Shown: piece after piece, positions 1-7,400 of the stretch
How the letters are laid out: each line of letters begins with the position of its first letter
Position numbering within the stretch: the first letter of the stretch is position 1
NCBI GenBank assembly: GCA_964400875.1
Contig: CAYNWK010000195.1
Span: forward strand, 1-7,710
DNA from: CAYNWK01 sp964400875
GTDB taxonomy: Bacteria > Chloroflexota > Anaerolineae > Anaerolineales > UBA4823
Length of the DNA stretch: 7,710 bases
Direction of reading: 5' to 3'
The notes under the pieces: model-generated
What the model was told of the DNA's origin: nothing
Database searches by the model: none
The model's input: only the letters and a program-made list of their open reading frames with translations
Program-made: the position numbers and the translations under genes

Positions 1-81
1 CACAGGGTGACCTTTTCTGTCAATCCAATTTACACCACTTTATGAGACATTATCTTTCAATCCGTGCAAATCTTAACAATG

Positions 82-110
82 TTGACTTTAATTATCCATT
101 CTGCTATTCT
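82..110 (+). promoter_or_regulatory. Possible sigma70-type promoter
   Basis: TTGACT at 82-87 matches five of six bases of the -35 consensus. It is followed after exactly 17 bases by TATTCT at 105-110, a four-of-six -10 match. A better -10-like hexamer, TATACT at 111-116, lies just downstream but at a spacing of 23, which is too long. Transcription would start near 117 and meet the hairpin at 179-211 after roughly 60 bases, so the promoter would either drive a very short RNA or depend on read-through to reach the gene at 366. AT-rich DNA yields such matches by chance, so this is tentative. Confidence 0.3.
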
Positions 111-178
111 TATACTAAGCTTTTGCTTCACTACAATTACTTGATTTAACATCCAGTACACATCCCGAACTTACAAGT

Positions 179-215
179 AAAGCACTTCCGCCTAAAAGCC
201 GGAGGTGCTTTTATT
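179..215 (+). terminator. Rho-independent terminator hairpin
   Basis: The arm at 179-190 (AAAGCACTTCCG) pairs with 200-211 (CGGAGGTGCTTT) over 12 positions, with one G-U wobble. The loop is 9 bases, and the stem runs into a short T-rich tail on the + strand (CTTTTATT). This is the usual form of an intrinsic terminator. It probably ends a transcript entering from the left, whose gene lies outside the window. The T-tract is short, and the stem's A-run would also give a few Us on the - strand, so bidirectional action is possible. It separates the upstream transcription unit from the SpvB-like gene. Confidence 0.65.
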
Positions 216-365
216 AATAGCTGGATGCTTCGATGTCCTACTTAAGGGGGTTGGTTCAAACTCCTTTTCTTCCACACAAAAGCAAAATACCCTCTAGGGA
301 TAGCCTGAACCTTCTTTGAGTTAAGTCATCCGAATATTTTCATCGAACTTCTAGAGAGAAGTAAT

Positions 366-821
366 ATGAGCAATAAGTCTGGTACTTCCGACCAGGTCAT
401 TTCCCTTCCAAAAGGAGGTGGAGCACTTTCGGGCATCGGCGAAACATTTTCGCCCGCCTTGCAGACCGGCACAGGCAACTTCACTGTGCCTATCGCCCTA
501 CCGCCAGGTCGCAATGGTTTCCAGCCGCAGCTCAATCTGGTCTACAGCACCGGAAATGGCAATGACCACTTCGGGCTGGGTTGGAGCCTTAGCATCCCTG
601 GCGTCAGCCGCAAGACCTCCAAAGCCATCCCGCGTTACGATGACACGCGGGATGTTTTTATTTTGTCAGGCGCTGAGGACCTGGTACCCGTACATCACGA
701 GGGGACTAAAACAACCCACCGCCCTCGCACCGAGGGCCTGTTCGCGCACATCGAGCGCATCCGAGGAGGTCTCAACGACTACTGGAGAGTATGGAGCAAG
801 GATGGTCTCAAAAGCGAATAA
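366..821 (+). CDS. SpvB/TcB-family N-terminal fragment, prematurely stopped
   Basis: This 151-residue product is the beginning of an SpvB-family protein, the family of the Salmonella virulence plasmid SpvB N-terminal domain and of the B subunits of Tc insecticidal toxin complexes. Diagnostic blocks are ISLPKGGGAL (residues 12-21), the GTGNFTVPIALPPGRNGFQP region (35-54), LNLVYSTGNGN (57-67), FGLGWSLSIPGVSRKT (69-84) and YDDTRDVFILSGAEDLVPV (91-109). In full-length members this domain opens a beta-propeller/Rhs-type shell, and proteins run from about 600 to over 1400 residues, so only a small part is present. The reading frame ends at TAA (819-821) where the family pattern (KDG...YG) calls for Tyr; the match resumes immediately after. 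The start ATG at 366 has only a weak purine-rich site (AGAGAGAAG, 353-361), but the protein begins where family members do. There is no signal peptide, as is usual for these proteins. It is most likely a non-functional remnant. A sequencing error at the stop would lengthen it only to about residue 190, with the rest still missing. Confidence 0.85.
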   Translation: MSNKSGTSDQVISLPKGGGALSGIGETFSPALQTGTGNFTVPIALPPGRNGFQPQLNLVYSTGNGNDHFGLGWSLSIPGVSRKTSKAIPRYDDTRDVFILSGAEDLVPVHHEGTKTTHRPRTEGLFAHIERIRGGLNDYWRVWSKDGLKSE

Positions 822-902
822 GGAACTCGAGAGCAGGCCGGAAACGACACGGCTGTCTTGGCCGATCCCGAGGACCGAACAAAGGTCTTTGCCTGGAATT
901 TG
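822..902 (+). pseudogene. In-frame SpvB remnant after the stop codon
   Basis: Read in the same frame directly after the TAA at 819-821, this stretch continues as GTREQAGNDTAVLADPEDRT then KVFAWNL, which is typical SpvB-family sequence (a DP.D..KVFAWNL-type ending before a turn that normally reads into the D..GN...Y repeat). It therefore belongs to the same ancestral gene as 366-821, and no frameshift is needed: a single TAC/TAT to TAA change explains the break. After about 902 the translated sequence (FAFLVSLKEG) no longer resembles the family and merges into the ribosome binding site of the next gene. The join marks a deletion or recombination that removed the remaining several hundred to a thousand or more codons. 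Confidence 0.75.
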
Positions 903-922
903 TTTGCATTTTTAGTCAGTTT

Positions 923-937
923 AAAGGAGGGTGAGAC
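923..937 (+). promoter_or_regulatory. Strong ribosome binding site for the 1161-residue protein
   Basis: AAAGGAGG at 923-930 is a near-complete anti-16S match, with seven bases between it and the ATG at 938. It decides the start of the downstream gene, because alternative in-frame starts further in have nothing comparable. The block GGAGGGTGAGACATG (926-940) is nearly the same as the start block of the next gene (GGAGGTTGCGACATG, 4423-4437), with 13 of 15 bases identical. Confidence 0.85.
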
Positions 938-3900
938 ATGCCTAAACGGTTTTCATCCCTAGCGGCGCCATCGTTTCGTATTTCGGTTGTCCGGCCTAAG
1001 GACTTCCTGTCGCTTGAGTTTGAATTCGTCAACTTGAAACGGGTTACTAGGAATCCACTGCGACTTCATAGGGAAAGACTAGAAAAACCTGCCTATATGA
1101 TCGTAGAATTCCCGCCCCAAAACATTACGGAGGAGGCATTTTTTGAGAAAGATAAAGATGTCTCCACTTACAAAATACCCTCGGTATTTAAACGTGAATA
1201 CCCGAAGAATGATGAAGATTCCACCGAAAACCCCCCTCTCCCTGTCAGAGCCAGGCTAGCTGGCCTTAGCCGGCTGGTTTTCAGGATGCCGAATGATGTC
1301 ACGGAGATCGATTACAACCTCGACGCCCTTCTGCGAGCATGTCGCGAATGGCCCCTCAACCTGGCACCTGGAGCGCTGCCGGCAGCGCCCCCTCAATCTG
1401 CTTCTAGTGAAGGTTGGGGCGACGAAGGACCGCCACTCATTATTGCCCGGATCGGTTTCGAGGCCCTCGCCACCATCGGCACGCAACTCGTACGGGGATC
1501 AACGACCGTTGTCCAGTCTGCTCTAAAAGAACAGATTGCCGCCACGGTTAACAGAACACTTGTCGAGGTGGTCGAGGGGGCTGGGGTGGGCGATCTGTTC
1601 GACGTCGACGCCATAGTCAGCCAGAGCGTGCAGCAAGTTCTCGCTACCTTACCCGCTATGGCTACTCAAGCAGTTTCCGAGACTGACGCCACAACTATAG
1701 GAGATTTGTTTGACGCCAGCGTGAATGCCTTGACCGTCGAGGTATCTAAGCGGGTTGAGCTGATTGAGCAGGAGAATGATCTGGAAACCAATCTGACTGG
1801 ATGGCTAAAGACATTGCTAAAGCCCGTCAAGCCCGGGCGCGACACAACGAACATTGAACTCCCCTATCGCCTACTGATCTCCCCCAACTGGCACGCCCGA
1901 TGGATGCATAGTCTGGAGCCAGTATCTCATAAGGTGACGCACAAAAGGGAGCGGACGGAATTGTGGCACACACGTTTGGCCATCAAGGATGATAAGGGCT
2001 CGATCACTGAAGCGCCGCATGAACAGCGGACGCTTCGGGCTATTTGGAGCCCTGACTATGTCCCTATCTCGGATATGGAGAAGCTACACCACACCCATTC
2101 ACCCTTTCGTATGTCACTGACTGCCCGTGACCGAGCCATGCTGGTTCATGTAACTGCGGGCTATGACCTTGAAAACTATACCCCTGTGCCTACCTACGCC
2201 AACCAGTTGATGCTCAGTTCCTTAGGCGGCTGGTTGGATACGGAAGGTCAATGGACGGATGTCCAGCTTGCAAACCCACTAGGCATCGAGATGAGAGCCT
2301 GGAAGCACCAATCTGCAGTAGGGCGCGATTATTATGTACGCGTCGTCTACGATGGTTTCCTGCTCGGTTTTGGGCACGGTGCCTCATTGATCAAGGTCAC
2401 TGAACGCAAGTTCAAGAATGATGATATCGGTAACACTGCCTATCTGCGTCAACGTTACTATCTGGTCCCACGAGAGTTGGTGCGGACCTATCCCGGTGAG
2501 GCCCAAATGTATGGTGGGCGGCAATTCCCCTTTACCCAGGTTCGCATCAAAACCCTGGTGACGCCCAATCTCGACGAACCATCAAAAGATGGTAAGGGTG
2601 GATATGATCAAATTGAATTACAAAATGCACGCAATTTAGTTGGGGCCGATCCCCAGGCCCTCTTCTGGCCATTCGTTGGTGAAAAGCCCTTTGAATTTGA
2701 GTTTATCGCCACCACTCTGGCAGGCCAGGAGGTGGAATTTAGTATCCCGGTGATCTTCATATCCATAGAGAATGGTCTGCCTTTCATTACAGATAAAGAA
2801 ACGGGACAACTAGTAACGAATGATATGGAGGAGATCATTAATGCCTACAATGCCGCCCCGGATCGACGCAGAAGTTCCCTTTCAGCGCAAACTATCCCGT
2901 TTGCACCCGCCAATAAGGCCGGCGATACCGATCAGGAAACGGATACGATCACCTTTACTGCGCAGTTACCCGACCTAAAATCAGTATCCTCAATACCTCT
3001 CGGACAGCCGCATTTCTACCCGGCCATAGACAATATTGACGTGCGCAACTTCGCCCTCCAACGTCTGCTGGGGAACAACAATGTGATCACCCTGACTTAT
3101 CCGGATCCGGAGAAGGGAGAACACAGCTATCTTAATGTCGGTTTCGAGGGGAAGAACTCCGGCGAAGTGTTCCTGACGATCGATCCCGAATCTACTTTTG
3201 ACATTCATTTCCGTACGGGCAACCACGGGGATAAGGCTGGTGGGTTGGTCAGCCCCGACTTCTCTCTCCTGGGGTTGTCGCGAATAGCCGGTCCCGTCGG
3301 TGGAAAGCTTGAAACCGTGGCTGCAGGCATATTCAAACCGAAAGAATTCTTCCAGAACGCTAAGTTCCTGGGAGGCCTGTCCCTGGACAGTATTCTGGAT
3401 AATTCGTTGAAATTCGATGACATGCCGAAACTGACCTACACCCATAGCAGCAACTCCGTGACGACATATTCCTGGAATACGAAGCAGTTGTTTAATGACG
3501 AAGACAATATTTTTATTCCCCTAAAAAACTCAGAGTTATCTATTGAAAGTACAATCGCGACGGAGGCCAACCAAATCATCACTAAATACACAGCCAGCCT
3601 GAGCAACTTCAAAATCAATCTGTTTGGTTTCATCATCCTCTGGTTTGACGATTTCATCATTACGGCACCTGATGGCAAGAAACCCGACGTAGATATCGTC
3701 CTTGATCCGGGGAATGAAGTTACCTTCGGCGGTCCCTTGGAGTTCGTCAACGTGCTACGTGAGTATATTCCCTCCAAAGGCTTCAGCGATCCGCCCGATC
3801 TGGACGTCACTCAGAAAGGGCTGACCGCCAGCTACACGCTTGGCCTGCCGCCAATCACAATGGGTATGTTTTTGCTGGAAAATGTCAAGATGCGAGCTGT

Positions 3901-4423
3901 TTGCAGCTTACCTTTTGACAGCAACCCTGCCTATTTCCGCTTCAACTTCGCCGAGCGTTATGACACATTCGTTCTGACGGTATCGGCTCTCGGCGGTGGA
4001 GGCTTCTTCGCTCTGGCAGTACAAAGCGATGGCGTCAAAGAACTTGAAGTAGCCCTGGAGTTTGTGGGTAGTGTTGCCCTCAACGTCGGTGTGGCCAGCG
4101 GCGGTGTGTACATCAAAGCGGGGATCTACTATCAATGGACGCAAAATGCAGCCGCGCTTAGCGGCTATGTGGAGGTGGGCGGCGCATTGTCCGTGATCGG
4201 TCTGATTACCGTCTCGCTGGTATTCCATATGAGTCTGACTTACACGGATAATGGCAAAATATGGGGTCAGGCCACCCTTGTGGTAGAGATCGACCTTACG
4301 CTCATCAGCAAGAGCGTGGACGTCACCGTAGAACGCCAGTTCAAAGGATCAGAGGCGGACCCATCCTTTGCCGAAATGTACTCCCAAGCAGATTGGGATA
4401 AATATTGCGAGGCATTTGCATAG
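938..4423 (+). CDS. Giant uncharacterised beta-rich protein (1161 aa)
   Basis: I cannot assign a function. The start is set by AAAGGAGG seven bases upstream, and there is no signal peptide. Visible organisation: an N-terminal beta-like part (about 11-125, with RLVFRMPNDVTEIDYNLDALL at 112-132); an Ala/Pro/Gly-rich linker (141-166); a mostly helical, Val/Ala/Thr-rich stretch (about 170-295) holding the motif GDLFD twice (218-222 and 255-259); a large central region opening with IELPYRLLISPNW (306-318) and RTELWHTRLAIKDDKG (339-354) and including YLRQRYYLVPRE (502-513) and QFPFTQVRIKTLVTP (529-543); then a beta-rich C-terminal third. That last part has GGPLEFVNVL (931-940), GFSDPPDLDVT (948-958), SALGGGGFFALAV (1016-1028), GVASGGVYIKAGIYY (1051-1065) and a closing DPSFAEMY...DWDKYCEAF (1141-1160). 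From memory, these C-terminal blocks recur in large uncharacterised proteins of diverse bacteria; I cannot check this here. Segments 891-909 and 1077-1100 are hydrophobic but read better as beta-strands than as membrane helices. Gene order (SpvB remnant before, equally large partner after) hints at a toxin-like or surface assembly, which is inference only. Confidence 0.93.
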   Translation: MPKRFSSLAAPSFRISVVRPKDFLSLEFEFVNLKRVTRNPLRLHRERLEKPAYMIVEFPPQNITEEAFFEKDKDVSTYKIPSVFKREYPKNDEDSTENPPLPVRARLAGLSRLVFRMPNDVTEIDYNLDALLRACREWPLNLAPGALPAAPPQSASSEGWGDEGPPLIIARIGFEALATIGTQLVRGSTTVVQSALKEQIAATVNRTLVEVVEGAGVGDLFDVDAIVSQSVQQVLATLPAMATQAVSETDATTIGDLFDASVNALTVEVSKRVELIEQENDLETNLTGWLKTLLKPVKPGRDTTNIELPYRLLISPNWHARWMHSLEPVSHKVTHKRERTELWHTRLAIKDDKGSITEAPHEQRTLRAIWSPDYVPISDMEKLHHTHSPFRMSLTARDRAMLVHVTAGYDLENYTPVPTYANQLMLSSLGGWLDTEGQWTDVQLANPLGIEMRAWKHQSAVGRDYYVRVVYDGFLLGFGHGASLIKVTERKFKNDDIGNTAYLRQRYYLVPRELVRTYPGEAQMYGGRQFPFTQVRIKTLVTPNLDEPSKDGKGGYDQIELQNARNLVGADPQALFWPFVGEKPFEFEFIATTLAGQEVEFSIPVIFISIENGLPFITDKETGQLVTNDMEEIINAYNAAPDRRRSSLSAQTIPFAPANKAGDTDQETDTITFTAQLPDLKSVSSIPLGQPHFYPAIDNIDVRNFALQRLLGNNNVITLTYPDPEKGEHSYLNVGFEGKNSGEVFLTIDPESTFDIHFRTGNHGDKAGGLVSPDFSLLGLSRIAGPVGGKLETVAAGIFKPKEFFQNAKFLGGLSLDSILDNSLKFDDMPKLTYTHSSNSVTTYSWNTKQLFNDEDNIFIPLKNSELSIESTIATEANQIITKYTASLSNFKINLFGFIILWFDDFIITAPDGKKPDVDIVLDPGNEVTFGGPLEFVNVLREYIPSKGFSDPPDLDVTQKGLTASYTLGLPPITMGMFLLENVKMRAVCSLPFDSNPAYFRFNFAERYDTFVLTVSALGGGGFFALAVQSDGVKELEVALEFVGSVALNVGVASGGVYIKAGIYYQWTQNAAALSGYVEVGGALSVIGLITVSLVFHMSLTYTDNGKIWGQATLVVEIDLTLISKSVDVTVERQFKGSEADPSFAEMYSQADWDKYCEAFA
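1373..1388. repeat. 16-bp perfect palindrome inside the gene
   Basis: GCGCTGCC at 1373-1380 is followed directly by its exact reverse complement GGCAGCGC at 1381-1388. It falls in codons for the Ala/Pro-rich linker (residues about 146-151) of the 1161-residue protein. GCG/GCC-rich alanine codons readily create such symmetry, so it is probably incidental. I see no matching copy elsewhere in the window. Confidence 0.4.
1589..1714 (+). repeat. Short internal protein repeat (GDLFD twice)
   Basis: The pentapeptide GDLFD is encoded at 1589-1603 and again at 1700-1714, 37 codons apart, in the helical stretch of the 1161-residue protein. The two 15-base units match at 12 positions, and all differences are synonymous third-base changes. 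Each is preceded by a Val/Ile (V217, I254) and followed by a run of Val, Ala, Ser and Gln/Glu compatible with an amphipathic helix. Similarity beyond the motif is weak, so this may be two copies of an old helical-hairpin unit or chance. Confidence 0.4.
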
Positions 4424-4434
4424 GAGGTTGCGAC
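4421..4434 (+). promoter_or_regulatory. Ribosome binding site overlapping the upstream stop codon
   Basis: TAGGAGG at 4421-4427 contains the TAG stop of the 1161-residue gene and, overlapping it, the AGGAGG Shine-Dalgarno of the next gene. Seven bases separate it from the ATG at 4435. A ribosome terminating on the first gene sits on the binding site of the second, the classical arrangement for translational coupling and equal-ratio synthesis of partners. No promoter or terminator fits in the 11-base gap. Confidence 0.85.
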
Positions 4435-7400
4435 ATGAAAAAACAAACCATTCTCTGGACGGCCATTCCCAAAGGTCGCGACGCAGATGGGCAGCCAAGG
4501 CTGTCGGTGTTAGTCTCCTTTCGCCTGGGCTTGGAGAGCGACAACACATCGCTGTCGCTGGGGCAATTCCCCGACTTGTTATCCGAAAAGCACGACTGGC
4601 CGGCGGCAATTCGCTATGCTCAATTTCAGGTGCGCTTGGGGCAGATGACCTTACCGGCCCAACGAGTCGTCGATAATCCCGATGATCCGCTTGAACCGGA
4701 TTCTGAAATATGGCGGTCACTGTTCGAGGCAACAACATTTGTACGGCCATACGAGTTCGATGATTATAGGGGACGACTGGTACTCTCTTATCCGGTCATG
4801 CAGGTACACAAAGAGTTACGGAGCTTTTACGGGAAACTCATGGAAAATCATGCCTCTCACCTGCCCCATCCCAGCGATCTGAAGGAACTTATCGGTGGCG
4901 ATTTTCTTGAGATGGCTTCACCAGAAACGGTTCTGGGAAAGCTCAGAGAATTGTATCCATATCCCGACGATGAAAATCCCGAGGGTCGTGGGATGATTGC
5001 CTGGAATAAACTATCGGAGCTGTCCACTCCTTATCCTCATTTCGCCCTGCTGCGATTGTTCCATACCCCACCGGCTCAATCATTCATAATGACAGACCCG
5101 GATCCTACTACTCCGCCCGAGGAAAAGGCAAACTGGAAGACAAATACTCGGGTCGGTTTGCCTGAACCGGAGGATTTCGAAGAACTCCTAGATTTCCACC
5201 AGCGGGTTGCGGCGCTCCAGCAATACCCACGGCTACTGCGACGTCTAGGTCTGCTCTTTGATCTGGCTATTACGCCGCTTGGGCCTGGGGTCAACCTGCC
5301 CTCGCCTTTCCGACTTTCAGTGCTTCCCTTCTGGCAGTCGCTCCCGGCCAACCAGTCCGAGGTCGAAACGGTGAATACTTCGTTATACACCTGGTCGAAC
5401 CTGAATGCAGAGAGCTTTGAGCCTCACCAGCAATACAAAGATGTGGATATGTCTCAAGGCTTGTTGCGTCTCGACCACTCTGATTATAAACTGGTGCAGG
5501 TGGATGTGGACGGATCGGCCATCAAGTTGATGAACACCATGGGCAATGCGTATCAGCAAGCTAAAGCAAACAAGGAAAAAGAAGAGGAGATGGGCGCTCC
5601 TAGTCTGCGCACAGGGGGCCTGACCGTTATCCGTACTGAGAAGGGAAAATGGTTGGCGGATAAAATAAAAACCAACGGTAGCTTTAACGACAATCTCAAG
5701 GATAATCCACCCAAAGATGTGGAACTATATGCTGAGGATCTGGTGCGGGGCTGCTTTCTGGACGTTTGGAACGACTTCACTGGCCAGTGGCGTTCGCTTT
5801 GCCAGCGCACCGGCAATTACCATTTTGTAAATACCGGGCAAACAATAACGCTGGATGATGAAGGTGTTCTCCAGACCGGTGTCACACAGTCGGCCGATTA
5901 CCCCGTCAACCCGGACGCCGATCAGCTTTACCTGCACGAGGCAACTTTTGACTGGCGGGGCTGGAGCCTGGTTGCTCCTCGGCCAGGGAAAACGCTGGTT
6001 ACTCCCCAGCCAGGGGAAAAGATAGATCCCGTGGACGAACCAAAATCGATTGAAAATACTGCGCCACCCGGACTCAACCTTGAGGTCAACTTTGAAGCTC
6101 TCAAAGGGACTCTTCCCCAACTGCGTTTCGGGCGCGGCTACAAGCTCCGCGCCCGCGTGGTCGATTTAGCCGGCAACAGCCTACCGCCCACCTCGGCAGA
6201 CATCGGCGATGGTTCCATCACCACCGAGAAAATGCCGTATTTGCGATTCGAAGCTGTTCCTGCCCCGGCACTGGCCCTGGTTGAGGACGGCAGCTTGAGA
6301 GCGCCTCTTGCAGGCGAATCGATGGATCGCATGGCAATCAGAGCGTTCAATAGCGAGGAGGGAAAAGATGGTGACGCAACTTTACAGACAAGTCAACGTT
6401 TTATACTCCCCCCGCGTATTAGCCAGATCGCTGCCGAGACACACGGGATGTTCGATCTACCCTCCGGACAACTTGATAAAGAAAAATACGCACAAATCAC
6501 TGCCTTCGATGGCTCGTTATCCGAGCAGGAAGTGGGTGGGGCGAAATATGCGGTTGGGAAAGTTCCCCTCGAGATGCCTTATTTACCAGACCCCTTCGCC
6601 CATCACATTGTGGTGCAGGTGTTGGATCACAAGAAGCAGCCCCTGTCTGGATTTGAGCAGAAACCGATCCCCCTTTACGATGATGTCGATCATACTTGGC
6701 CCAGGGCGATGCCGTTTCGGATCGATTTGCAGGAAGGCAACAACAGCGTGAAATTTGATCCGGCGAGCTGCCTGCTCCAGGTCCGTTTGAAGAAAGCCGA
6801 AATGGTTTATCTTCGCATGAGCTGCCAGCTCACCAGGGACGAGCTGTATAAAATGGGCTTATGGAATTGGCGTCTGCAGAACAGCTCCCCCCTAGGTAGC
6901 GAAGAAAGTACTGACGCAACGAACGGTCGCAACTGGCTGTTGACACCCTGGCGCGACGTGGCCCTGGTACACGCCACTCAACAGCCGCTGGGTATCCCGG
7001 AACTCGTCGATCTGACCGCGCAGCGCAAGCTTAATCGCACCTACGTCCGGCCTGTATTCTGGACCCCTCTTAGCCGGAAAAGTACAGCGAAAGTCAATCT
7101 TATGGCTCGGTGGAGAGAGCCGCTTGACGACCCATTGCAAGATCGGCCTATTTACACGGAACGAACCGACCACGCTTTTGAATACAAGGTCCCATTAGAG
7201 GCGCCCTATGATCAGCTTGATTTCACCGAGTTGGGACCACGCCACGAACTAGGCGATACCCGTTATCACCGCATTACATACACTTTGGAGGCGACGACCC
7301 GCTTCCGTGAATATATGCCTGCGGACCCGCCTCTGGAGGCGGCAGATCTCAAACGCACTTCTGAGCCGAAACCTATCTATGTGCCCAACTCCGCACGGCC

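Larger units (their letters stand above)
1..365. other. AT-rich intergenic region and leader
   Basis: No reading frame with a credible start, ribosome binding site or protein-like composition is visible here on either strand. The stretch is noticeably more AT-rich than the genes that follow. It holds a possible promoter (82-110), a stem-loop terminator (179-215) and, after that, about 150 bases of leader before the SpvB-like gene. I found no convincing -35/-10 pair in 216-365: the best candidate, TTGAGT at 316-321 with TATTTT at 335-340, has a spacer of only 13 bases. The ribosome binding site for the gene at 366 is the weak purine run AGAGAGAAG at 353-361. Nothing recognisable as a riboswitch or small RNA was seen. 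Confidence 0.7.

Noticed and set aside
13..75. Two TCAATCC-containing stretches (around 20-26 and 57-63) reminiscent of a CRISPR repeat end
   Set aside because: Only about seven bases are shared, there is no third copy, and no regular repeat-spacer pattern exists.
418..915. Overlapping 165-codon + strand frame across the SpvB-like gene
   Set aside because: It begins at a GTG inside the SpvB-like gene, shifted by one base, and its translation (Ser/Arg/Pro-rich, no domain) is typical out-of-frame sequence. The true frame has clear SpvB motifs both before and after the stop. The AAAGGAGGTG at 411-420 that seems to precede it simply encodes the conserved KGGG motif and overlaps the GTG.
2990..3445. 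151-codon - strand frame inside the 1161-residue gene
   Set aside because: It is antisense to a gene with a strong ribosome binding site and continuous protein-like sequence. Its own translation shows no recognisable domain, and it has no supporting start signal.
3608..3664. Possible transmembrane helix (residues ~891-909, FKINLFGFIILWFDDFIIT) in the 1161-residue protein
   Set aside because: It contains two Asp and alternating polar/non-polar residues, fits a beta-strand pair better, and lacks flanking topology signals; the surrounding sequence is soluble-looking.
4349..4750. 133-codon - strand frame spanning the gene junction at 4423-4435
   Set aside because: It crosses the end of one well-supported gene and the start of another on the opposite strand, with Arg/Pro/Ser-rich shadow composition.
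6308..6751. 147-codon + strand frame inside the second giant gene
   Set aside because: It is a shifted frame within an uninterrupted 1092-codon frame that carries conserved-looking blocks on both sides; its translation is low-quality Arg/Ser/Cys-rich sequence.
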